A DNA stretch of 64,000 nucleotides from Bacteroidota bacterium (GCA_030692515.1 JAUXZS010000015.1:124001-188000), one strand, 5' to 3'. Positions 50,304-58,895 are shown, counted from the stretch's first letter. Translations and numbers: made by a program. Notes: generated by a model from the sequence alone, not told the origin.

Positions 50304-50372
50304 TAAAGTTGATAAAACAAAGTGCAGTTGCTATTACACAGTTATATAAATAACTTGCATAGTTCACACGTT
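50304..50372 (-). promoter_or_regulatory. Composite regulatory element 10 (short receiver)
   Basis: Minus strand: cap AACGTGTGAAC (50362-50372), distal half-site ATGCAAG (50354-50360), proximal half-site GTGTAAT (50333-50339), -7 box CAACTTTA (50304-50311). Spacings are 21 bp and 21 bases. Confidence 0.8.
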
Positions 50373-50420
50373 TGTAAATGATTGCAAAGTAATATTACTC
50401 TGATTTTAACCAGTAAAGCC

Positions 50421-50694
50421 TCAAAAAGTCGAATTTTTTTAGTCTTACTTTTCTTCCTTGATGAGGATAATGCGTTTTGCATTAGGCCGGCTTGTGCGAA
50501 GTGTAACAAAAGAAATCAAGGCGATTTGCCAACCTGAATTTTTCGCATTGTTTGCTAAATTCAATACCCATCTAACGAAAAATTGCTTTACACATGCTGG
50601 CTACTTGCTTCGCAAGTTCCTGCACCAAATCGCCTTTCGCAGCCGCACTCTCCAAGACGCAACTGCGGGCTAAGAAGTCAACTATCAAAAAGTC
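50421..50694. other. GC-richer structured element between 10-bp direct repeats
   Basis: The stretch is richer in G and C than its AT-rich surroundings. TCAAAAAGTC occurs at both ends (50421-50430 and 50685-50694). Inside are an 11-bp perfect inverted repeat (AAGGCGATTTG at 50518-50528 and its complement at 50626-50636) and a CTTGC/GCAAG hairpin near 50605. An open frame at 50458-50673 exists but looks non-coding. The pattern suggests an inserted element or decayed mobile DNA. Confidence 0.5.
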
Positions 50695-50722
50695 AATTTA
50701 GAAAATAAATTTTATAGGCGCA

Positions 50723-51041
50723 CAGTTTTTCAACGTAATGTTATTTTGATTTTTTGCAGAGATAGTTGCTGTCTAAACTCTGCGGTTAGTTGAGTCAGCA
50801 TACCGACAAGAGGTTAGACAGACAATGGTTTTATTTTGGCTGCCTCTACATCGCCAAAATAAAAATCTCCTACAAAAAATCGAAAGCTCCCGATAGCTAT
50901 CGGGATTGGTTACTTTTGAGCGTCAAAAGTGACAAAAAATACCGAAAATTTAAGACGTTGTAAATATTTCCGGCAGATATTTATCCCGCAATTTAAAATT
51001 TAAATCAATAAAGATATGCGTTACGGAGAATTTGATGTTCG
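50723..51041. repeat. 320-bp dispersed repeat, copy B
   Basis: This is the second copy of the block at 14031-14350, in the same orientation. The 18-bp palindrome is intact at 50888-50905, while the 13-bp inverted repeat carries one mismatch. It lies between the short receiver gene and the sirtuin gene, directly after the GC-richer element. No coding frame is evident. Confidence 0.8.
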
Positions 51042-51150
51042 ACTAACTAAAGAAGATAGAAATAACTGTTGCGGTTTTTGTTTTCTGAAGAACGATTTCT
51101 TTTCAGTCTACAGTCTGAGTTGATTATATAAATACTAATTATTTATTGTA

Positions 51151-51846
51151 TTATAAATTTCTAAATAACTCTTCTCTTAATAAATTTACTCCGTTAACGG
51201 CAGTTTGTTTTATGTGTTTCAGTTGTTTTATGTAATCAAGATTAAAGTCGTTTGGGTCGATTAACCATTTTGGTGCAGTTTCTTTTACAAAATTAATGAT
51301 ACCGGCAGCGGGATAGACATTTAGGGATGTTCCAATTACAACAAATAAATCAGCTTTTTCCGCTAATCCGTTTGCTTTTTCCATATTTGGTACATCCTCT
51401 CCAAACCAGACTATATCAGGACGAAGCTGCGAACCTTTTATGCAATTATCGCCAACCAATAATTCCGCTTTTTTTAATTGATAAGTTAGCGTTGGGTCTA
51501 CTGTACTTCTTGCTTTCATTAACTCTCCATGCAGGTGCATTACTTTTTTACTTCCGGCACGCTCATGCAAATCATCAACGTTTTGTGTAATTACTTGTAC
51601 ATCAAATTTGGTTTGTAATTCGGCAACAAAGTGGTGCGCTGCATTTGGATTTGCCTCTAATAATTGTTTGCGACGCTGGTTATAAAAGCCTAATACTAAT
51701 TCACGATTGTTTTCCCAGGCTTCAAGAGTTGCAACATCTTCAATTCTGAATTCTTCCCATAATCCTCCAGAGTCACGAAATGTTTTAATTCCGCTTTCTG
51801 CACTAATTCCTGCACCAGTAAAAACTATTAAGCTTTTTTTAGCCAA
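51151..51846 (-). CDS. cobB: NAD-dependent protein deacylase, sirtuin (CobB/SIRT5-like)
   Basis: This 231-residue sirtuin removes acyl groups from lysines using NAD. It has GAGISAESGIKTFR near residue 10, TQNVDDLHERAG near 98, the catalytic His in VMHLHGEL near 115, and GTSLNVYPAAG near 185. FYNQRRKQL near 53 places Tyr and Arg as in class III sirtuins such as E. coli CobB, which remove succinyl and malonyl groups. The segment between HGEL and RPDIVWFGE holds only one Cys instead of the usual four zinc ligands. No ATG lies upstream of the motif, so the TTG at 51846 must be the start; it directly follows the TAG of the dipeptidyl peptidase gene, implying coupled translation. Confidence 0.9.
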   Translation of the reverse strand: MAKKSLIVFTGAGISAESGIKTFRDSGGLWEEFRIEDVATLEAWENNRELVLGFYNQRRKQLLEANPNAAHHFVAELQTKFDVQVITQNVDDLHERAGSKKVMHLHGELMKARSTVDPTLTYQLKKAELLVGDNCIKGSQLRPDIVWFGEDVPNMEKANGLAEKADLFVVIGTSLNVYPAAGIINFVKETAPKWLIDPNDFNLDYIKQLKHIKQTAVNGVNLLREELFRNL

Positions 51847-54015
51847 CTATAAATTTTCTTTTACGAATTTAAATATTTTCGAATAGATATGTAGTCTTGT
51901 TAGGCCACCACCAATACCATGATTTTTATTTGGGTAAATCATAAAATCGAAAGGAATATTTTTTGCTACCATAGCGCCCGCAAGTTCCATACTGTTTTGT
52001 AAATGCACATTATCATCTGCACTGCCATGAATTAATAAAAATTTACCTTTTATATCTTTTACAAAATTTGTTGGTGAATTATCTTCATAACCACTTTTAT
52101 TGTCTTGTGGCTTACGCAAAAAACGTTCGGTATAAATGTTGTCGTAATATTTCCAATTAGTTACTGGCGCAACTGCAATGGTAGATTTAAATGTATCGCC
52201 ACCTTTAGAAATAAGTAACGAAGCCATGTAACCACCAAAACTCCAACCTTGAAAACCAATGCGTGTTTTATCAACAAAAGATAAGCCACCTAAATATTTT
52301 GCGGTTTCTATTTGATCAAGTGTTTCTAATTTTCCCAATTGCAAATAAGTGCTGTGTTTAAATTCTCTGCCTCTGCCTTGCGTGCCTCTGTTATCAACAC
52401 AAACAACCATATACCCTTCTTGATTTAATAAACTATGCCAAAAATAATCTGCTCCATCCCAAGAATTATTTACTTCGTTTGCACCTGGCCCCCCGTATGC
52501 ATACATATAAACCGGATATTTTTTTGTTGAATCAAAATTTTGAGGCTTTAATATCCAGCCATTTAATTCAACACCTTCTGAAGTTTTAAATTTAAAAAAT
52601 TGTTTTGTAGACAAACTGTACTCTTTAATTTTTGTTTTTAAATCGGTATTATCTTCTAACACTTTAATTGTTTTTCCGTTAATACTATTTAATTCATAAA
52701 CTGGAGGTGTGTTGGCATCACTATAAGAAGAAACGTAATATTTAAATCCAGGAGTAAATTCAAAACTAGAAAATCCTTCTTTTGTAGACAAACGTTTTTT
52801 ATCTTTTCCGTTTAATTTAATGCTGTAAACATCGCGGTTAATTGCTCCATTTTCAGTAGACGAATAATAAAGTGTTTTTGTTTCTTCATCAATACCACTA
52901 AATTCCATTATGTCCCATGGGCCTTTTGTAATTTGATTTATTAATTTACCTGTAATATCATAATAATATAAATGATTGAATTCATCACGCTCGCTCGAAA
53001 TTATAAATCCTTTATCTCCAATAAATCTTAAATCGTCAGTCACATCTACATAAGTTTTACTTTCGTCTGTATAAACAACAGTTCCTTTTCCGCCAATAGC
53101 ATCAGTAAAAATTAATTCTAGTTTATTTTGTAAGCGGTTAAGACGAGTAATAGAAAGCACTAAAGGATTATTTGTAAATTGTATGCGTGGGATATAAATA
53201 TCTTTTTCTGTTCCAATATCTGCAGTCACAGTTTTTTTTGTGTTGCAATCAAAAATATGAACAGATACAATTGAATTATCTTCGCCCGCTTTTGGATACT
53301 TAAAAGTATATTTTTGCGGATATAAATCTCCTTTAAAATAATCCATCGTATACTCTTTTACTTTCGTTTCATCAAATTTTACATAAGCTAAATACTGACT
53401 ATTAAGACTCCAGTCAAAATAATCGGCTCTAGAAAATTCTTCTTCGTAAACCCAATCTGCCCAACCGTTTTTAATTTTATTTAATTCGCCATCGCGTGTA
53501 ACTATTGTTTCAACTCCGTTTTCTAAGTTTGCTATAAATAAATTATTGTCTCTAACAAAGGCAACTTTTTTACCGTCAGGCGAAAATGACGGGAACATTT
53601 GTTTTGCTTTATCGCTTAGTTGAACGGTGTTTTTTGTAGCAAGATCATATATATAATAATTTGCTTTAGGGGAACGACGATAAACATATTCCATGTTTTC
53701 ATAAAGCAATAATTTATCTTCGTTCGGACTAAACTGATAAGTATATAAGTCGAGTTGTTTACCATTAAACTTAATGTCTTCTCCTTTTACAAGTTCCTTT
53801 ATTTTTTTTCCGGTTTTTAAATCAAATTGACTTAAAGTTAACTGAGAGCCATTTTCTTCAACATCTACATAATTTACGCCATCGTTCATAACGTTAAAAC
53901 CTTGAGCGTATTTAGCCGAGAATGTGCCTTTTGCCCAAATATCTTCTAAAGTAATTTTTTTCTGAGAAAAAAAGATAAAAGGTAGAAGTAATAAAGAAAA
54001 AATTATTTTTTTCAT
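51847..54015 (-). CDS. Dipeptidyl peptidase IV (S9B family)
   Basis: This 722-residue exported serine peptidase has a signal peptide (IIFSLLLLPFIFFSQ), an eight-bladed propeller up to about residue 460 and an alpha/beta hydrolase domain after it. The catalytic Ser is in GWSFGGYMAS (about 595), the Asp in HGSADDNVH (about 670) and the His in NKNHGIGG (about 703). WVYEEEF in the propeller supplies the double Glu that holds the substrate N-terminus in DPP4. It releases Xaa-Pro dipeptides from peptides in the periplasm, as in asaccharolytic peptide users. The sirtuin gene follows immediately at its stop. Confidence 0.93.
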   Translation of the reverse strand: MKKIIFSLLLLPFIFFSQKKITLEDIWAKGTFSAKYAQGFNVMNDGVNYVDVEENGSQLTLSQFDLKTGKKIKELVKGEDIKFNGKQLDLYTYQFSPNEDKLLLYENMEYVYRRSPKANYYIYDLATKNTVQLSDKAKQMFPSFSPDGKKVAFVRDNNLFIANLENGVETIVTRDGELNKIKNGWADWVYEEEFSRADYFDWSLNSQYLAYVKFDETKVKEYTMDYFKGDLYPQKYTFKYPKAGEDNSIVSVHIFDCNTKKTVTADIGTEKDIYIPRIQFTNNPLVLSITRLNRLQNKLELIFTDAIGGKGTVVYTDESKTYVDVTDDLRFIGDKGFIISSERDEFNHLYYYDITGKLINQITKGPWDIMEFSGIDEETKTLYYSSTENGAINRDVYSIKLNGKDKKRLSTKEGFSSFEFTPGFKYYVSSYSDANTPPVYELNSINGKTIKVLEDNTDLKTKIKEYSLSTKQFFKFKTSEGVELNGWILKPQNFDSTKKYPVYMYAYGGPGANEVNNSWDGADYFWHSLLNQEGYMVVCVDNRGTQGRGREFKHSTYLQLGKLETLDQIETAKYLGGLSFVDKTRIGFQGWSFGGYMASLLISKGGDTFKSTIAVAPVTNWKYYDNIYTERFLRKPQDNKSGYEDNSPTNFVKDIKGKFLLIHGSADDNVHLQNSMELAGAMVAKNIPFDFMIYPNKNHGIGGGLTRLHIYSKIFKFVKENL

Positions 54016-54097
54016 ATGATATAATAAAATTTTGTTGCCTGTGAATTTAGTAAAATTATCTTAAATATATTAAGTATTAACCATCAAAACAGATGAA

Positions 54098-54460
54098 CTA
54101 GCCGTGGTATACCCTGGAAAAAACTATTAAACCGTTTTTTATTAGTAAAATTTCACCAACTCTTAGCTCTTCCTCATTATCTACACGTCTTAAATACTCC
54201 ATAAAAACTTGTTCCTTATCTGCAGTAAGTTTTAATACTTCATAATTTAAAGACGGTAATCGATCAAAGGCATCTTGCCACCATTCTCTTAAAGCTGGCT
54301 TACCTTTAATTAAACCTTGCGTTTCTGGCTTACGAACTTTTAATTTCGGACTATAATGTTCAGCGTTTTCACTATATAGTGCTAATAGTTTTTCTAAATC
54401 ATGCTCATTAAAGGCGGTAAACCATTTTTGGGCAATTATTTTATTTTCTTCGGGCGACAT
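54098..54460 (-). CDS. SnoaL/NTF2-like protein
   Basis: This 120-residue protein has the cone-shaped NTF2-like fold, shown by EENKIIAQKWFTAFNEHDLEKLLALYSENAEHYSPKL in two parts, then the GKPALREWWQDAFDRLPSLNYEVLKL segment and a strand-rich end. SnoaL-like proteins bind or isomerise small molecules; no catalytic Asp/His pair can be assigned, so the function is unknown. Cytosolic. It is divergent from the amidohydrolase gene with 29 bases between the starts and follows the DPP4 gene on the minus strand. Confidence 0.8.
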   Translation of the reverse strand: MSPEENKIIAQKWFTAFNEHDLEKLLALYSENAEHYSPKLKVRKPETQGLIKGKPALREWWQDAFDRLPSLNYEVLKLTADKEQVFMEYLRRVDNEEELRVGEILLIKNGLIVFSRVYHG

Positions 54461-54489
54461 AAAATTTTAGTTTAACTTTATATTCAATT

Positions 54490-56160
54490 ATGCTAAAAAA
54501 CGTATTTATTTTATTAGTTGCAATTTCTTTTTTGAATTCTTGTACAACCGAAAAATCAAAGGTTGATTTAATAATTCATAATGCAGTTATTTATTCTGTA
54601 GATTCTTCTTTTTCAATTCATCAAGCAATGGCAATAAGAGATGGAAAGATAGTTGAATTAAATTCGAATGAAGTTATTTTCAAAAAATTTGATTGTAAAG
54701 AAAAAAGGGATTTAAAGGGCAAAGCAGTTTTTCCGGGTTTTATAGATGCACATTGTCATTTTTTAGGATATGGAATGGGTTTACAACAAGTTAATTTGGT
54801 GGGTACAAAATCTTTTAACCATGTGGTTGAACGCGTTGTGAATTTTACAAAAAACAAACCTGCAGATAATACCAATTTACCGTCACCATCCAATAAAAAA
54901 AATTGGATAATTGGAAGAGGTTGGGATCAAAACGATTGGGAAAATAAGCAGTATCCGAATAAAAAAATATTGGATTCAATTTTTCCAGATACACCTGTAA
55001 TGCTTACTAGAATTGACGGACATGCTGCATTGGTAAATTCTGAGGCCCTTAAGCGTGCAAATATTACTATTAAAACGCTTAATGTTATTGGTGGAGAAAT
55101 TGAAATGAGTAATGGAAAATTAACTGGTATTTTAATTGATAATGCAGTTGACCTAGTAAAAAGTTTTATTCCTGAAAACACAAAAGAAAAAATTGTAAGC
55201 GCCTTATTAAATGCGCAAAATAATTGTTTAGCAATGGGTTTAACTACAGTTGATGATGCCGGATTAATGAAATCTGACATTGATGTAATTGATGAAATTC
55301 AACAATCTGGCAAATTAAAAATGCGGATGTATGTGATGTTAAGCGATAGCTTACCTAACTATGATTACTATTTAAAACATGGTCCTTATAAAACAGAACG
55401 ACTTAATGTGTGTTCCTTTAAATTTTATGCAGACGGAGCTTTAGGCTCAAGAGGAGCTTGTTTGTTGCAAGAATATGAAGACAAACAAAAATGGAAAGGG
55501 TTTTTATTAAGTGAAAGAGAGCATTTTGGAAAATACGCTAAAATAATGTTCGAAAAAGGATTTCAAATGAATACACATTGTATTGGAGATTCGGCTTACA
55601 AAATAATTTTAAATGCTTATTTGAAAGCTGGGGCTAAAAAAAATAATCGTTGGCGGATTGAACATGCGCAAGTTGTCAACCCAAACGAAATGAAAATATC
55701 TGACGGTATTATTCCTTCGGTGCAACCTACACACGCCACAAGCGATATGTATTGGGCTAAAGAAAGGCTAGGGGAGAAGAGAGTAAAACATGCCTATGCT
55801 TATAAAGAATTACTAACGGTTTGTGGATTGGTAGCTTTAGGAACTGATTTTCCAGTAGAAGATATTTCGCCATTTAAAACTTTTTTTTCTGCTGTGGCAA
55901 GACAAGACGCTAAAGGTTTTCCAAAAGATGGCTTTCAAACAGAGAATGCTTTATCGCGAGAGGAAACTTTAAAAGGAATGACTATTTGGGCGGCTTATTC
56001 TAACTTTGAAGAAAAAGAAAAAGGCAGTTTAGAAAAAGGAAAATTTGCCGATTTTATTGTTTTAGATACAGATATTATGAAATGTAAAATTAACGATGTT
56101 TTAAAAACAAAAGTGTTGTCAACGTATATTGATGGGGAGAAGGTTTTTGAAAGTAAATGA
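54490..56160 (+). CDS. YtcJ-like amidohydrolase, exported lipoprotein
   Basis: This 556-residue protein has a lipoprotein signal (FILLVAISFLNSC, Cys near 18) and an amidohydrolase (YtcJ-like) domain. Metal-site motifs are FPGFIDAHCHFLGYG near residue 80, the NTHCIGDSAY segment near 360, RIEHAQVV near 390 and LGTDFPVEDISPF near 455. Family members hydrolyse amide or ester bonds in varied small molecules. Its lipid anchor would place it in the periplasm or at the cell surface. The downstream nucleotidase gene converges with a 20-base gap. Substrate not determined. Confidence 0.87.
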   Translation: MLKNVFILLVAISFLNSCTTEKSKVDLIIHNAVIYSVDSSFSIHQAMAIRDGKIVELNSNEVIFKKFDCKEKRDLKGKAVFPGFIDAHCHFLGYGMGLQQVNLVGTKSFNHVVERVVNFTKNKPADNTNLPSPSNKKNWIIGRGWDQNDWENKQYPNKKILDSIFPDTPVMLTRIDGHAALVNSEALKRANITIKTLNVIGGEIEMSNGKLTGILIDNAVDLVKSFIPENTKEKIVSALLNAQNNCLAMGLTTVDDAGLMKSDIDVIDEIQQSGKLKMRMYVMLSDSLPNYDYYLKHGPYKTERLNVCSFKFYADGALGSRGACLLQEYEDKQKWKGFLLSEREHFGKYAKIMFEKGFQMNTHCIGDSAYKIILNAYLKAGAKKNNRWRIEHAQVVNPNEMKISDGIIPSVQPTHATSDMYWAKERLGEKRVKHAYAYKELLTVCGLVALGTDFPVEDISPFKTFFSAVARQDAKGFPKDGFQTENALSREETLKGMTIWAAYSNFEEKEKGSLEKGKFADFIVLDTDIMKCKINDVLKTKVLSTYIDGEKVFESK

Positions 56161-56180
56161 CTTAAATCCTAATAGAGAAT

Positions 56181-56870
56181 TTAAAAAAGTAATTTTAACT
56201 CTGACAAATTTTTAATATGACTTCCTTTATTTATTATAGAATTTTCAGGGGCAAAATAAATTGCTTTCCACCCTGCATTTAAAGCACCCTCAACATCACT
56301 TTCAAAATTATCGCCAATCATCACGCATTCTTCTTTTTTTGCAAAAGCAAAATCCTCTGCTAGCCTAAATATTTTTTCTTCAGGTTTAGATAGTTGATGC
56401 TCCTCGCTAATAATAATATTTTTAAAATAATCTTTTAACCCGCAGCTTTCAATTTTTATACCTTGTATTTCTTTAAAGCCATTTGTAATAATATGTAAAT
56501 GGTAATTTTGTTTTAAGTAATTTAACGTTTCAATACAGCCTTCTTTTAAGTGTTTGCCTTTTGGTGCGCGGTTAAGGTAGTGTTCTGTAATAATAATATT
56601 TTCGTCGTAATTGTCATAATTAAACTGATTAAAAACAAGATTAAAACGGCGGTTGCGTAAATAGTCTTTAGTAATTTCTTTTTTAGAATATTGTTGCCAA
56701 AGTTGAAGGTTTACTGTTTTATAAATGCCAGCAAAATTTTCAAAATCGGTTTTTAATTTATGTTTTAAATCAAACTCTAAAAACAATTGTTGTAAGATGT
56801 AGATTGAATTTTTCTCAAAATCCCAAAGTGTATCATCTAAATCAAAAAATATGTGTTTAATGTTTTTCAA
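56181..56870 (-). CDS. YjjG-family nucleotidase, HAD superfamily
   Basis: This 229-residue HAD phosphatase has motif I FFDLDDTLWDFEKNS near residue 9, a helical cap, motif II ITNGF near 120, motif III with Lys in QLSKPEEKIF near 155, and motif IV MIGDNFESDVEGALNAGWKAIYF near 175. This matches YjjG-type noncanonical pyrimidine nucleotidases, which dephosphorylate damaged pyrimidine nucleotides. The frame starts with TTG at 56870, since the upstream codon is a stop and there is no ATG before motif I. Cytosolic. It lies 43 bases after the small membrane protein gene on the same strand. Confidence 0.88.
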   Translation of the reverse strand: MKNIKHIFFDLDDTLWDFEKNSIYILQQLFLEFDLKHKLKTDFENFAGIYKTVNLQLWQQYSKKEITKDYLRNRRFNLVFNQFNYDNYDENIIITEHYLNRAPKGKHLKEGCIETLNYLKQNYHLHIITNGFKEIQGIKIESCGLKDYFKNIIISEEHQLSKPEEKIFRLAEDFAFAKKEECVMIGDNFESDVEGALNAGWKAIYFAPENSIINKGSHIKNLSELKLLF

Positions 56871-56913
56871 TTATTAAAGAAGAATTTTTTTAAATAAATT
56901 AAAACAGTAGGTT

Positions 56914-57378
56914 CTATATAATTCCCCAGATTTTTAATTGATCATGAAATATATATAAGATAAAATATAAACCCATTGCCCAAATTATTACTGAAATACT
57001 TAGGTAAAAAATTATTTTTTTCTTGTCTTTAAAAAATTTTTCTGCAAAAAAAGCGCCAATGGGTTGCGAAATAAGAGGTGTTATTGCAGCAATTCCGGCT
57101 AAACCAAAACGATGTTTAATACGAATCATTCTACGCGTAGTTTTTGTAAATATTTTCTTTTTAATATTTCTTTTTTCTCTATAAATGTGCATCCACTTTA
57201 GAATAAATGCACTTAAATTGGTAAATATGATGTTCCCAGTTATTCCACCGCTGCAGGCAACTAACATTACTTTAAAAAAGTTGTATTTAAATACTATAAC
57301 TGCAGTTGGCATTCCTAACTTAACAAAGAAGAAAGTGCACATAAAGAAAACGGAAAATATTTTTAAAAATTCGGCCAA
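56914..57378 (-). CDS. Small membrane protein, possibly small multidrug export-like
   Basis: This 154-residue protein has four membrane segments (FLKIFSVFFMCTFFFVKLG, VMLVACSGGITGNIIF, FGLAGIAAITPLISQPIGAFFA and IIFYLSISVIIWAMGLYFIL) and a basic cytosolic loop (REKRNIKKKIFTKTTRRMIRIKHR). The segment GLAGIAAITPLISQPIGA recalls the small multidrug export/DedA-like type, but the family is not certain. The frame opens with TTG at 57378; the upstream codons give no ATG after the previous stop. It lies upstream of the YjjG-type gene on the same strand and may share its mRNA. Function unknown. Confidence 0.6.
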   Translation of the reverse strand: MAEFLKIFSVFFMCTFFFVKLGMPTAVIVFKYNFFKVMLVACSGGITGNIIFTNLSAFILKWMHIYREKRNIKKKIFTKTTRRMIRIKHRFGLAGIAAITPLISQPIGAFFAEKFFKDKKKIIFYLSISVIIWAMGLYFILYIFHDQLKIWGII

Positions 57379-57532
57379 TTTTCGTCAAATTAACGCATAG
57401 CAAGGTTGTAAAGCAAATTTTTTCTTACCAATAAATGTTATATAAAAAGACTCAAAGTAATTGGGATAACGTTGGGTTTATTGAATTAAATCATTAATTT
57501 TATCCCCCAGCTAACAACACTAAAATTTACTT

Positions 57533-58810
57533 ATGTCAACAAACACAGTAAATGCAACACAAGTACATACGGTAAGTATGTTTGATGCTGTATTGGCTCG
57601 CTTAGATGTGGCCGCCAAATTAATGAACTTAAGCAATGAAGTTCTTCAAGTATTAAGAAATCCTAGCAAACAAGTAAAAGTAAGCCTTCCCATCATGATG
57701 GATAATGGCAAAACGCAAGTTTTTGAAGGATACCGTACTATACACAGTACCCATCTTGGCCCAAGTAAAGGAGGAATCCGTTATGCGATGGATGTTAATG
57801 CAGATGAGGTTATGGCCTTAGCTGCCTGGATGAGTTTTAAATGCGCTGTTGCAAATTTGCCTTACGGTGGTGCAAAAGGCGGTATAAAATGCGATCCGCG
57901 ATCTATGAGTGTAGGTGAGTTAGAGCGTTTAAGCCGTGCTTATGCAAGCTCTATGAAAGATGTATTTGGTGTAAATAGAGATATTCCAGCGCCAGATATG
58001 GGAACAAGTGGAAGAGAAATGGCATGGATATTAGATGAGTTTAATAAAATGCATGGAGAAGATAGCCCTGGTGTTATTACAGGAAAGCCAATTGCACTTG
58101 GAGGTTCTTTAGGTCGTGATGCCGCTACTGGTAGAGGGGTTATGGTAAATACTTTGGCAGCGCTTAAGAAAATGGGCTTAAAGCCAACTGAAGTAACTGC
58201 AATTGTTCAAGGATTTGGAAATGTTGGTTCACACGCAGCACGTTTACTTTCAGAAAAAGGAATTAAAATTGTTGGTATTGGAGATCATACAGCTTCTTTT
58301 TATAACGAAAAAGGTATTGATGTTAAAGCTGCATTAGATTTTGCGGCTAGTAATAATCGTGTTTTAAAGGGTTTTACAGGAGCCACTGAAATCAAATCAG
58401 AAGATTTACTAATAAGTAAGTGTGATGTGCTAGTGCCTGCGGCATTACAAAATGTTATTACTGAAGAAAATGCAGCAAAAATTCAAGCAAAACTAATAGT
58501 TGAAGGCGCAAATGGACCAACGGTTCCAGAAGCTGATGCAATTTTAGCTGATAAAAAAATAATTTGTGTGCCAGATATTTTAGCGAATAGCGGTGGCGTT
58601 ACTGTAAGTTATTTTGAGTGGGTTCAGAATAAAGCGGGTTACTATTGGACGGAAGATGAAGTTAATAGTAAACATGATCATAAAATGGAAATAGCTTTTG
58701 AAGCTGTTTGGAATAATAAAGACAAATATAAAATAGGAATGCGAATTGCTGCATATATTACCGCTTTAGAAAAAATAGAGCAAGGTGTAATGCTAAAAGG
58801 AGCTTATTAA
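57533..58810 (+). CDS. gdhA: Glutamate dehydrogenase
   Basis: This 425-residue enzyme interconverts glutamate and 2-oxoglutarate with ammonia. It has the substrate motif GGIRYAMDVNADEVMALAAWM near residue 80, the catalytic Lys in PYGGAKGG near 107, and the Rossmann motif VQGFGNVGSHAARLL near 223. The C-terminal domain with NSGGVTVSYFEWVQN is typical. The length fits the hexameric NAD(P)-dependent class of about 420 residues. Cytosolic, monocistronic, with a terminator 21 bases after the stop. Cofactor preference cannot be read with confidence. Confidence 0.94.
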   Translation: MSTNTVNATQVHTVSMFDAVLARLDVAAKLMNLSNEVLQVLRNPSKQVKVSLPIMMDNGKTQVFEGYRTIHSTHLGPSKGGIRYAMDVNADEVMALAAWMSFKCAVANLPYGGAKGGIKCDPRSMSVGELERLSRAYASSMKDVFGVNRDIPAPDMGTSGREMAWILDEFNKMHGEDSPGVITGKPIALGGSLGRDAATGRGVMVNTLAALKKMGLKPTEVTAIVQGFGNVGSHAARLLSEKGIKIVGIGDHTASFYNEKGIDVKAALDFAASNNRVLKGFTGATEIKSEDLLISKCDVLVPAALQNVITEENAAKIQAKLIVEGANGPTVPEADAILADKKIICVPDILANSGGVTVSYFEWVQNKAGYYWTEDEVNSKHDHKMEIAFEAVWNNKDKYKIGMRIAAYITALEKIEQGVMLKGAY

Positions 58811-58830
58811 TTGTTAATTAATTGATTTTT

Positions 58831-58872
58831 AAACACTTAAGCTTTGATAAAAAAAGTTTAAGTGTTTTTTTT
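58831..58872 (+). terminator. Rho-independent terminator after gdhA
   Basis: AAACACTTAA (58831-58840) pairs with TTAAGTGTTT (58858-58867) and runs into an eight-T tail. The loop is 17 bases. Confidence 0.82.
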
Positions 58873-58887
58873 GTGTAATTTTTTTAT

Positions 58888-58895
58888 TAGATTTG
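58888..58895 (+). promoter_or_regulatory. -7 box of the plsY promoter
   Basis: TAGATTTG matches TAnnTTTG exactly. Transcription would start near 58902, leaving about 22 bases before the TTG start codon. A TTG about 14 bases upstream could be a short-spaced -33 element but overlaps the gdhA terminator tail. Confidence 0.5.

Noticed and set aside
22829-50372. CRP-like or LytTR-like sites as an explanation for the ten elements
   Set aside because: The half-sites are direct repeats 21 bp apart without the CRP palindrome, and no LytTR regulator gene is present in the island; an AraC-type activator fits better.
50458-50673. 71-codon open frame in the GC-richer element
   Set aside because: It has no recognisable domain, lies inside the inverted-repeat element and probably reflects the higher GC content.
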